From Klebsormidium nitens (taxonomy: Eukaryota > Streptophyta > Klebsormidiophyceae > Klebsormidiales > Klebsormidiaceae), in the NCBI GenBank assembly GCA_000708835.1, contig DF237599.1, forward strand, positions 1 to 47,168: 47,168 nucleotides of DNA, written 5' to 3'. Each line of letters begins with the position of its first letter. Position 1 is the stretch's first letter. Shown one piece after another: positions 20,188-31,085 of this stretch. Below the pieces are notes generated by a model that ran no database searches, was not told the origin of the DNA, and worked only from the letters and a program-made list of their open reading frames with translations. The position numbers were made by a program, and so were the translations under genes.

Positions 20188-23100
20188 ATGGCTGGCGCCG
20201 CATGCATCGCATCCTCCCCTGCTTCGATTGCCTCTGCAATCGGAGCTTCTGTGCAGCGCGTCGTACAGCAGGAGCGTTCGCATGGACGTGTGCGGGGGCG
20301 CATTGGGCCTGGGGTTGCTGCTTCTGGCTGGGCTGGCAGCAAGACTGCCTTCCTGCACACCCGGCAATGTCCCATGGGGGGAACAGCAGGCAAGATGCCA
20401 GGAGCTGCCAATGCACGGCGCAGCGCAGCTAGAGCTGCCCTGGCAGAGAGGTAGGGAATCCCTGAGAGGGCCATTCACAATCTTTTTCAAGAAGAATTGC
20501 CTGAACAAGCTGTCGGTTTGCAATAATGGGGCATTCACATCGGGCAATTCTCTTTTAGAACCCCTATTTGATGGAATCTGACACTTTGAGTAATTTGCTG
20601 CTCCTCTGATAGGATGACTGACAACCTAGTGTACATATTTGACTTTGATCATCTTGAACTCCACAATATGTTCTTCCTTGTTAAGTTGCCATGGCCTCAG
20701 ACTTGGTGCAAAGAAGCACTGCCTGCTACATGTCACTCCATTCTATAGGAGCTGGTAGTTGAGAACCAAGAGAATTGACTCTTTTGTTTCGCAACGTTTA
20801 CCTCACCCGTTGTTCTTGTCTCTCTCTTATATCAACGATCGCGGTCGCCTATATTGCCTGGTTGCTTTCTTGGCCCCCATCGTACGTGCAGACTACACAC
20901 GCTAGCCCAACAGCACGGCCAAAGACAAGACTGTCTATTGTCTTGAAGGGCAGTCAACAGAAGCGCCTTTTTTTCAACCCCTCCAGATGTGTTTTCCCCC
21001 TCTGTGCAGACAACCTGCTACAGCGGAGGCGGCCCACCAGCTGCCCGCTGCGTCGGATGCCCCGCTTGGCCTGGACGTTGACACACTGCAGCTGGCCCTG
21101 CATTCTGCGCTGCTGTCAGCACTGGCGTACAAGAGCCCCGTGCAAGTAGAGTACCTGCGCCTGCGCGCCAATGGCAAATCCCAGGAGCAGGCGCTGAAAG
21201 TCATCGAGGAACAGGTCAGGACGCACATGAGTTGCAACCATAATGACGCAATGCGCAGAGGCCATATGTCTGTTGATGCTGCCAGCTATTTGGGCAGTCA
21301 AGAGCATGTCAGAAAGTGCTGCTGGAACGAATTTTTGCTTCCTAAGAGCCAGCCAAAGCTCTGCCTTGAAGTCTGTTGACATCTTCACCATGCATTTCCA
21401 ACTCGTATGTTGAGAACTGCCATGCTCTGAAGAGCTTGCAAAGAGTCTGTCCGTCATCAATGTGTACCCGCTGCATTGACCGCCAAAAAAGCTACTCAGA
21501 GTGGATTGGTTGAGCATCACACATTGATCAGGAGCTGTTGACTACCAGTGCTGCAGTCTGGGGGTAGCATGATATAGGACAGCAGCATCCCATCAGGAGT
21601 TTTGTCTGCCGACCACCGTGGCTGTTGTTTGGGAATGTGCATGAAGATTGCCTGGGAGTTCCCCCAGCGAAAGGATTTTAAGACCCAGGCCTACTTAGCC
21701 TGATCTCCTGTAAAAAGCTCTCCTTGAGAGCTTCTGGAAACAGCCCACCGCTGGACACTGCACAGCAAGTTCCCTGTTGACCCCTCCTTTTCCAGGACAC
21801 CCTGCCAGCCTCTCACCCTTCTTCCTTTTCACTGTGTAGGCAGGCACGACTCCTGCCGAGCTGGGCGACCCAGCCAAACTGGAGCAGCTGGAGAAGGAGA
21901 ACAAGGAGCGCGGTTTTACCGACATCCTGACGCAGTTCGATGAGCCATCGCAGTACTTTGACGGCAAGCAGAGCCTCTTCATGAAGGCCACCGTGGTGAG
22001 GCCACTCACTGCTAACAGACGCATACGCATTATGCGTCAACCTCGTGCCCGTCACAATATTAACATGGATTTGGTGGAAGTTACTGCGGCAGGTCAGCGG
22101 ATCCTGGTCCTTGTCACAAGCATGCGTTTGGCAGAATCCTTTCATTTGCGCACGGCGGTTGCCCCTTGGCAAAGTATGCTATGCACAACTGCGAGCGCTA
22201 GCCTTGTTGCGTGTTGCCATTCTCCCTGCAACCCTGAATGGCATATCCAGATCTCTTTGGGCTCCCGTTGAAGTTTGTTTGTCAGCCATGCCACACCTCT
22301 TCATGCTGTGTCGATGATTGTAGCCCCTGAAGTATCCTCCTGTTACCGCACCAGCATAAGATCCCCATTTGCCGGCACGTCCACATTTTCGGGCCTTCTC
22401 GCACAAGCGGTGCCGTGCTCATCCCGCCCCCTCCCGCCATGCTGCCGCAGGCGTACGTGTTCTTTTGCCCGACGCCCAAGGGCCAGCGCAATGTGCTGTA
22501 CTGCGTGTTCCGCGGCACCGAGGGCCTGGAGGACATGGTGGCCGACCTGCAGCTCGCGCAGGTGCAGATCGCGCCGGAGCCGCCCGCGGGGAACCCCAAC
22601 CTGATCGGGGACATCAAGAAGATCATGCTGCACCGCGGCTTCCGCGACCAGTACGTCGCAGTCGCCACCGCGCTCACCAGGAACGTGGAGGTGAGCGGAG
22701 GCGGATGAGTAGCGGAAGCGTCGAGCGGGACGCAGCAGAAGTTGCGTGGTCGTTTGAGCACTTTCGAATGCTCCTGAAGGGGCCAAAGCGGATGTTCTGG
22801 AGTGCAGGAAAGGAGTTCCAGAGAAGCACGTGTTCCTCGACTTATTGAGTCCCTGCCAGCACGGCCACACATTGCTGTGTGCACCAGACTTGCAGAACAA
22901 ATCAAGCAATTTGAAGACAACCCGATGTCCCTAAAGCATCGAACCCTGAAGCATCGAACCCTAAAGCATTCTAAGAGCTGCTTTGTGGGAGTGCAACTTT
23001 TGAAGGACTCGACACGCGAGCCAATATCTCAGCTTGTCTTGTCGTGGAGTTTCAATATTCATTATTCCTGGATCATCACTTTTGATGATCCAGGAATAAT

Positions 23101-24484
23101 GAAAGATGTCAGAAACTCGTGGAACTGAGCTTTGATCGTTCCTAATGCTTTTGCTGCGCAGGCTGCTGCGCGTGCGGTGCTGCACAGCGGGGATTCGGTC
23201 GCCTCTGGCCCCGCCCGCCTGACGGACCTGTTCAAGGCCAAGGTCGCCAAAGAGGCCGCCAACGACATCGACGGCTTCGAGGTCGTCGTCACAGGTGGGG
23301 CATGACACGTCACGGCCCGGGGCCAACTCCCTGTTAAACCGGGCAACCCATATTCTTGGAGCATTTGACACCTGACGTTGTAATGTGCATCTGAGAAATG
23401 ACCGTCAAAATGCGTTGCACACCGTCAACACGAAGGCCTGTCGACTCCTCTTCGTTTCCTTCTTGTCTCGATCTTCTGGCGGACACATGGCTACCACTCA
23501 TCCAAGTCAGCCTCGAGCGCGACTGCCCTTCGTGTTCGGCCAGCTCTGCTCTTGACCAATCTGTGGCAGCTCGCCGCTCTTCTCCTTCCTCCGTTCGAGG
23601 CCCCCTAGGCAGAACGGCTCGCTGACCATCGTGCAAACAAGTGCCTTTGCTCCAACTATCTGCTAGTGCCCCTCTTTCCCACCCATCTCAACTCATTTGT
23701 GGCCTCACTCCCCGCAGGCCACTCTCTGGGCGCGGCCCTTGCGACGATTGGGTCGTTCGTGGCGGCGCTGGAGCACCCGCATGTGCGCGTGCACTACTTC
23801 GGCTTCGGCAGCCCGCGCGTGGGCAACAGAGCGTTCGTGGAGGCGTTCCGCCGCGTCATCAGCGGCCACGCCGTGCACTTCGCCAACCGGAACGACATCG
23901 TGACCGGCATCCCCATCCCGCCGCTCTACATGCACGTCCTCGGCGGCCACATGCTCGACCAGGTGCGCGCCCGCCGCGCCCGCGTGTCCGCTCGCGGAAT
24001 TTATAGCTGGTGCACAGTGGAACATTTGCAGTAGTTTTTGCTCTTCCCGTCTCCTTTTAAAGATCATCTGCTGGCGGACAGCTCGGATGCGGGCTTGTCC
24101 GAACGAGGCATGTGCCGGTTGCGTCAGCTAGCGACGCCCTTCTTTCTACGTCGCAAGCTACGTCGCAAGCAGAGAGTCTACTTTCAAGCTACTCTGCATT
24201 TGGAACACCAATCGCAGCAGCAATCTTAGAAGGTATATATCAGGCCTAAAATTTAATTCATCTTTTGCGGCGGTGGCGTGCAGGCGGGCAGCAAGGTGAC
24301 CGCATCGGCGTTGCAGGACGAGACGGGCGGCCTGAGTTCGACGGCGCAGTGGTTCGCCAACTCGCTGCAGTTCGTGGGCTGGTTCCGGAAGCAGAAGGAC
24401 ACCGTCCTCTGGTCGCAGCACGACATGGGCCTCTACATCGCGCGCGTGCGCGCCCTGCTGCAGCAAGCCAAGGCCGGCAAGTGA
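20188..24484 (+). CDS. Class 3 (alpha/beta-hydrolase) lipase, probably plastid-targeted
   Basis: Seven exons: 20188-20450, 21010-21214, 21840-21995, 22451-22690, 23162-23294, 23718-23962, 24284-24484, giving 480 aa with all phases consistent. The first 90 residues are rich in Ala, Ser and Arg with almost no acidic residues, like a chloroplast transit peptide. The catalytic domain shows FRGTEGLEDMVADL (about 228-241), the nucleophile elbow GHSLG with Ser335, the Asp in NRNDIV (Asp392) and the His in SQHDMGLY (His460). That is a complete Ser-Asp-His triad in lipase-3 order. The codon for the elbow's first Gly is split by intron 5. Family members hydrolyse acyl esters of triacylglycerol, phospholipid or galactolipid. 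The substrate here cannot be told. Plastid PLA1 and galactolipase relatives are the natural comparison. Confidence 0.85.
22931..22975. repeat. 15-bp tandem repeat, about 2.7 units, in lipase intron 4
   Basis: CTAAAGCATCGAACC, CTGAAGCATCGAACC and a partial CTAAAGCAT unit lie in tandem inside the intron between 22690 and 23162. This is a simple short minisatellite. Confidence 0.8.
23060..23101. repeat. Perfect 19-bp inverted repeat with 4-nt loop in lipase intron 4
   Basis: CATTATTCCTGGATCATCA at 23060-23078 is followed by the loop CTTT and then its exact reverse complement at 23083-23101. In the pre-mRNA this would fold into a 19-bp hairpin about 60 nt upstream of the exon 5 acceptor. The stem does not extend beyond these ends. 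Confidence 0.9.
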
Positions 24485-26037
24485 TATAAGCAGACGAGAC
24501 GAGTATTTATATGCCCCGGTAACCGCGATGCAAAGCGGAATGGCGCCTTCCGGACTGACACCGGACTGTGTTTGGAGTGTGTTTGCTGACAGCTGATATA
24601 TATACATGTGTGAGAATAGTTTCCATTTTGAGTGGGGTTTGGTCTACACAGTTAGAAATTAAGCGTGGGATTGAGCTGCTCTGAGCTAGGTTGAGACGCC
24701 GCTTGAAACTCAGCAATTCGAAACTTTACAGAGGATGCGCGCGTCGAAAGTTTTGTGTCTAACGCTGACAAAGGATGAGCGAGTCTTTGGGCGGAAGTTT
24801 GAAGCTTTCGATTGCAGAATTGAATACTTATATAGGATACTATACAAGAGTAATTTACATAGAATACTTGTTTGATAAATGCAAGGCGCTGACAACGCGG
24901 CCTCTAAATCTGTACAAATCCGAAATACCTTTGAGGGTCGAGCTAGAGGTGGTTAAACCCGGCACTTACTGCAGACCGTCACTCAAAGTATAAGGGAACG
25001 GTTTGAAGCTAGGGAAGCTAAGAAACGTTTGTCGATTTGTGATGCTTGGTGTGCTAATAAACCCCTACTGGGCATAAAGTCTTTAGCTGCACTCTGCTCG
25101 TGCGGCGGCCCCTTGTATCCGCTGCACGTCCCAAGCCGCTCGACCACTTTTAATCAGGCAAAATACACGATGCCACCGGTCACACCGAGCTTGGAGCCTT
25201 GGTTGACGTACGGAACACTTCCATAAGTTCATAAGTTCGCGACTCCATGAGCAGATTGCACGGCAGGATCCGAAGAAAGAATCGTTCCCAGGATTGAACT
25301 CCACTCTCCTAACGTGCACGCACCATGCCAGCACATCCAATGAAGGTTTCCCACATCCATTAGTAGCTGGAGTGCTCGCACTGTGCCCGCTGAGATGCGC
25401 CGCGCCGTGTTGCAGTGCCGTCAACCATGCACGCGCGCCAGGCCCACGAAAAGTCGAGGCTTGCCGCGACGCAAGCCGGATCTGAAACATCAGGGTTTGT
25501 AATTGTAGTCACTTGCATTCACATCTCGATCCTAGTTAGCTGCGAGAAAGCAAGAATGATTGCGCATTTGGATCGTAAGCGTCGTTTCCGCGGCCTTCCC
25601 TAATTTTGAAGCATGTGCGAACAGTTGATGCAAACCCAGTACGTAACCCGCAGTGAGGCCTGAGAATCGGTGCATCTTTAAGAGGTTGCTCGGCTGGAGA
25701 CCACGCTAAAGAACCTTTCAGCGAAAGCGTTACACCCATGATGCATCGGACTGTAGGGGAGAGGTCTGAGCAATGCGCTCAAAATGTGGCTTTGCTGAAC
25801 AGAAACGTCAAATTGATGCATGATGGCTGAACATAACGGCAAACCATGCCCAACGATGTTGTTCCGAAAGGCTTCCGTAGCACGGAAATAGCAAGGGCTA
25901 CTCGTCAGCAACGTCAGTAAAACACTCAATTTGTTGTGTTGCTTCAATCTACTCTTTGCTGAAACAAACTACTACTCTTCTGATAGGCAATCCTTCCACC
26001 CAATCTGTATACGCTTGTCTGGCGCCTGCCAGAGCCT
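24485..26037. other. Gene-free spacer between lipase and secreted twin 1
   Basis: AT-rich sequence lying between convergent 3' ends. Open frames are short and lack motifs. No RNA gene or mobile element was recognised. Confidence 0.5.
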
Positions 26038-28120
26038 TTAGCATTTCTGGCATTCAGGGTCCAAGCAAGGGTCAGGGCCCGTCGCGACGAGGCTGAAGAC
26101 GAGTTGGATGGAGCCGCCCGCCGTGTCGTTGCGCACCAGCTCGCTGCCGCCCAGCCCCACCGCAGTCACGACCTGGCTGCGCCCAACAAGACAGGCGCCA
26201 CGTGTCAGGGTTTGGAGGCGGAGTGTCACGGGGAGGGTCCTTGTTTGACGAATTGCAATCAAGTGCTTTTTAGAAGCCGTTTCCAGGGCTGCTTCGAAGG
26301 AAGCATTTTCTTTGGGTGTTGTACGTGTGGCCTCATCAGTTCCAATCATTGCGTTTCGTAATAGGGGATAGCAAAGTCTGGCACGGATGTTGGCGGCTTT
26401 GCTGCCACGCTGCTGAAGATAGCCCGTCACGGTGGCTTACTTGAGGGGGACTTGAACGGTGCTCGTTGCTGTCATCTCCAGCAGCCCTGGAGGCTGCACA
26501 GAAAGCGTGACGGAGGGGTTTAGAGATCGTGAGAACTCTTCAAAAGTGACGCCGTGTCAAACCTTTCCGAAGCCGCCTATCTCATCTAAGAGCACCATTA
26601 TGAAAGACCACACCTACCGAGGTAACGTTCTAAAAGGACCCGCTAAAGGAGGTTCTCGAACGACTATCGCCGGTCTGACAGGGAAGGTTGTTCAGAAAGC
26701 AGCAATTTGAGAGCCGTGAAGCGCAGAAAACGGCCCCCGCATATATATCGGACGGTTGGGCAGTTGCACGGAAAGCAGGCAGGCCGGCGTTACCCGGCGG
26801 CGCTCACCAGCGGTCGGAAGGTGCCGGTGATCTGCACGGCCGGCAGGGTGCCCCCGCTCTGGAACACGATGTTGATGCCGGACTCGTCGAAGGGCTTGCC
26901 GGTCAGCGACCCGTTGGCGCGCGCCACGTGGACCACGGTCCCGCTGTTGGGGGCCACCGTGTACGTGCCGTCCGTCTGGTTGATCGGGAACGTCGGCGCT
27001 GCGCAGAAGGGGCGGAAAATCTGGTTCTGAGACGGCCCCGTTTGTTACGAAGTTACTGACGCAAAGTTAGCTTTTCTTGCATATAGTTTTCAGCCTCAGA
27101 CAAAGCAAGTCCCCACGAACTTCAAGGCTCTGCAATCGTCAGCGTAGCAATCGCACTCGCCCAGCCAGCGATAAAGTTTGAGGTCGCCGCATGTATTTAC
27201 AGTTGGATGATGCGAAGTTGAGTCTGCGTGGTTGCTGCGCTCACTGGAGACGTTGAGGCTGGCCCCGCTGATGGTGAGCGACCCGATGTTGGTGCCGCGC
27301 GCCGTTGCACTGGCGGTGACTGTCGGGGGGGCGGTCATCAGACTGGTGCTGCCAATGGCGGCCTGCAACCAAGAGGGGGACGCAGCGGTCAGCAGCGGCA
27401 CACGTGTCCCCGCATTGTTTGCGGAAAGCGGATCAGCGGAAAGCGGAGATACGTGCAGTGTAGCGGATACAGAATCATCGCAAGCTGCCAGGCGCGGCAG
27501 AGTAAACGCCCGTTCGCTTGCAAGAAAGGGCACTCGTGACACGGGCTCCTATGCGGTCGGCTCCTGCTTCCTGATCAGCAAAAAAGCAGAGAGGAGCAGC
27601 TTGGATGGGGGGCTTCTGAGAGCTCACGTTGGTTGGGAGTCCTGGCACGAGCCCGCAGGCCAACACGTCCACGGTCAAAACGCCTGCAGTCAAAGATGGT
27701 TGTTGCCTCCGCCGATCACTCAGAAAATCTTGAGGGTGAAGGCAATTTGACCACCAATTAGAACTATTTCCACTGCCAATGGATTCTGACACTTGAAAGG
27801 TAAAAATCGGGGATCGATCCAAGAAAGGTCACTACCTGCATTTACCTGCGTTGCAATCGGACGTGAATAATCATTTGTCAAACATTGAGGCAGCGCTATT
27901 GTCTTCGCAAGACCCAGCAGAAAGTTCACTCACCCGTGACCTGCACAACCGGGGGATCAAAGGTGATGTCCAGAGCGTTCGCTCCCGCCAGGCGCGGGGT
28001 CGCCGTCGAGTTGGGGCCCGCCACCGTCAACGTCGTGGACTGCCCCGCCACGGGGGAGAAATCCCACAGAGCGAACACCAGGGAAAGTAACAGCAGAGAA
28101 GAGGAGGTAGCTCTCGCCAT
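26038..28120 (-). CDS. Secreted twin 1: small secreted protein of unknown family
   Basis: Six exons on the minus strand: 28120-27934, 27683-27628, 27362-27245, 26998-26808, 26493-26441, 26176-26038, giving 247 aa with all phases consistent. The start ATG at 28120 opens a clear signal peptide (MARATSSSLLLLSLVFALW, cleavage plausible after VAGQS). The mature protein is rich in Thr, Ser, Val and Gly with alternating hydrophobic residues, as in beta-sandwich proteins. It has NxS/T sites and cysteines in DVLACG and at the very end (DPCLDPECQKC). Near the C-terminus it has TAGGSIQ, shared with twin 2. I do not recognise the family. The gene is head-to-head with twin 2 and has the same six-exon plan, so the two arose by inverted duplication. 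An extracellular or cell-wall location is inferred from the signal peptide only. Confidence 0.78.
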
Positions 28121-28846
28121 GGCTGAGAGGTGCACTAGCGACGCAATGAGAGCACGATAAGCGACTTAGTTGGAAAGCTGGTGCTGGATGCGCTCCTTGT
28201 AATTGGGACCCACTGACAGCGCGCAGGACAATGTTGTCTAAGGCGGAGGGCGCGCCGGCATATGTAGGACCTGGCTACGTGAGGTTTTTTGGAAGAACAG
28301 AAAGAAGGTGTGACATCTGATGCCAGCTTGGCAGGCCGGGGGCCGCCGGCTCAGAAGACGTTATATCAAGTGTTAGCAGTTCATCCTGGATGAACGCCAT
28401 CATATTATCGATAAGACGATTGTCTCGCTTGGGCAGCTTGGCAGAAAAGCGCACTCTTGCTGGCAAAATCGGTAACATGCATCTGCCAACTCTTTTGGGC
28501 GCGTTGCGCTTTCGTACAGTATCTGGTCACTCCCAGATTCGACCCGCTGCGCGTGCTTTCGAACGTCAATGCACGTCAATATGCGGGTGCGCATTCCCCT
28601 ATTGCCAGCTATGTTGCATCGCCGCTAAGGCCAGCTTGGCAAGGACACGTGTCATAGGGTGCGTTCATGCATTTTGATGCACGGGCAATGTCCCAGGGTC
28701 AAAGCTGGGCAGCAATCGAGACAACTGCAAAGCACCGGCGCGCTTCTTCTCTTATTTGCTCTCGATCAAACCCGGAAGAACAAGCATTGCAGATATCTCC
28801 TTTGCAAAGATTGAGAGGGGCCCTGTGATTCACTTTGCGTCCCGCC
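28121..28846. promoter_or_regulatory. Shared 726-bp intergenic region of the head-to-head secreted twins
   Basis: The start codons of twins 1 and 2 face away from each other across this interval, so it must hold both promoters and could act bidirectionally. I cannot point to a convincing TATA box or shared element. Short open frames inside it look like noise. Confidence 0.5.
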
Positions 28847-31085
28847 ATGGCTGCCTTTCTGCGCGTGCTGGTGCTGTTGCTGGTGTGCGGTGCGTGCTGG
28901 AGCGGTGCGGCGGCGCAGGGCCCCGCCAACCTGACCCTGGTGCAGGCCAACTCGACGGCGACCGTGGAGCAGCAGGGGGCCGCCACGCTCAGCCTCAAGT
29001 TCACGCCGTCCACTGTGCAGCTGGCAGGTGGGATGGGAGCAGAAGCTCGAAGACAAGTCTAGAAGATTGCTTGCTTAACGGATGTTTGCTTTCCCTCATC
29101 CAATTTCAGGTTCATGAATGGTTAGCTCATGCTCGGACGGATTTTTACTTCCAAAGCTGTCTTTTTGCTTGTTGTAAGTGGTGGGTTTGCCGGAGAAGAC
29201 AGAGGAGCTTCTGGCCTGGGCGGGGACCCAGTCAATCAATGTTCAGTTCAGGCTTGAACGGCTTTTGTGCGGCGTTGCAGGGATTGTCGAGATCAACGCG
29301 ACTAGCTGCAGCGGAGCGGGACTGCCCGCAGATGTGAGCCCAGCTTACTTTCAGTCAAAAGCTTATAGACCCTGACAATGCAAGCTCAAAATATCATCCG
29401 AACTTTGTAGAAATTCAGGCTCCCTTGTTAAGAAAGGATAACAGCTTGTCGTAAGCCCGCATCAGTACACTATATTTCACGTGGCTTACCGATTTTGCAG
29501 CCTGCCAACTCTGAGATCAAAGTACAAATGTTCCTTTTAAAGTTGATTGTCGAAAGGAAGCGGGACGATATTCTGAAGTATGCAATGCACCAAGATGTTG
29601 TTCTGGCGCTGCCTTCCCTCCTCGTTGCTCTTCTCTGCCGCACTGCGCCGCTGTGCAGGTGGTGCTGCTGGGCACCAACATCAGCACTTTGCCCCCCAAC
29701 ATCAACATCAGCGCGAGCTCGCTGGGGTCCAACATTGGCAGCTTCTCCCTCACCAACCTCACGCTCAATATCTCCGGTGAGAGTTCTATCTTCGAAGCAG
29801 CTTCTCTGCAGAGCAGGACTAAAGGTGACATGAATCTATGGCGCCCATTGGAGTACCTGGCTTGAATTGACTTGTTTGTCGTAAATGGAGCTTGCAATTG
29901 CCCCTAAATCGATGGCTTGATCCTCAAAGTTTGGATGTGCTATCGCCCCTGTTCTTGTGCCCGGAATGACTTCGTCAACAGCTCTGTATCTCGTACAACA
30001 GCCAGAACGCTTGCCACATGTTTCCAATCACTTCTGAGCTTGAACTTGGTTTCTCGCTTTGTTTGCAGCTCTGAGCTTCCCGGTGAACCCATCCAACGGC
30101 AGCTTCCAGGTGGTGGTCAACACGGGGACGGCCCACGTGGACGCTCTCAACGGCACGCTGACCGGCAACCAGATCAACCAGATGGACGTCAGCCTGCAGT
30201 TTCAGAACCAGTCCGCCGTCGTCAACGGCTCCTTCGTCAAGACGGTGAGGGGTTTACGAAAGGTCTGTTACAGAGTGCAGTGGGCACTCCGTTCTGATCA
30301 CCTTGCTGTGGTGTTGTAAGATGTAGTAGAGGGCCCAAGTTCTGTAAACGATTTGCGGGCAAGCTTTCCACCTCTCCTCGGAACCACAAATTGTGGGCCT
30401 TATGAAATAAAGAAGGAAGCAGGACAGGGTCAGACGGGTGAAGTGATTGAAGCCGGGGTCGCAAATCAATTTGGGAACATCCTGAATCCAACATTTGCGT
30501 CCTCTCAACCTCTTTTCGTGAGTCGCCTGAAGCCATCGCTTCGGCTATCTCGTTTTTCCTTTTCCTCTTTTGGCTTTTCGTATCTGCTACTGGCTGGTTT
30601 GACTGACGCTGCTGTGATCGACTGCAGGCTGGTGGACTGGACATGAGGGCGTCGTCAGTCGTAACCATCCCTCTGAGGTGACCTCTCTGTGCCTGTCTGC
30701 CAAGACCTCAGAACTCGTCAAAGCACTGCTTGATGTTCGAGCCAGTTAGGGCAAACTGAAAACGCTGTGCTGGCCTGCTTCGGCGGATTAGTTGGCACTG
30801 TTTAACAGTCTCCTCGTCATCGCCTGCGGCTAATAATGAAGTACTGGGCCTGTCAAGTAAAAGATGCCAATATGCGGCCTTGAAAGACTCCGTTCAAATG
30901 GTGTTGTTCCGCTCTTTCTTTACGTTCCGTCCATCTTGCGCTGCCGTTGCAGTGAGATCGTGGATGCGGCAGGCTTCGGCGGCAACGCTCTGGTGACGAC
31001 CGCCACAGCCGGGGGGTCCATCCAGATTCCCATCAATCTTCTAGCCAGTGGCAACAACACGTGCGCCAACCCAACGCCGAGCTGA
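28847..31085 (+). CDS. Secreted twin 2: small secreted protein paralogous to twin 1
   Basis: Six exons: 28847-29027, 29281-29333, 29659-29776, 30069-30244, 30628-30677, 30953-31085, giving 236 aa. The signal peptide is MAAFLRVLVLLLVCGACWSG, ending near AAAQG. The rest is Asn/Thr/Ser-rich with many N-glycosylation sequons (LTNLTLNIS, NGSFQ, NGTL, NQSAVVNGSF). Exon 3 is exactly 118 nt in both twins and aligns across the pair (SLGSNIGSFSLTNLTLNIS against ARGTNIGSLTISGASLNVS). The last exons share GFGGNALV/GLGGSELV and TAGGSIQ. Twin 1 has more cysteines at its C-terminus than twin 2, which ends NTCANPTPS. No known domain was recognised. An extracellular, beta-rich glycoprotein is the likely description. 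Confidence 0.8.

Noticed and set aside
22343-22920. Minus-strand open frames of about 190-210 codons over the lipase FRGT exon
   Set aside because: They lie antisense to a clearly conserved lipase exon and have no motifs of their own.
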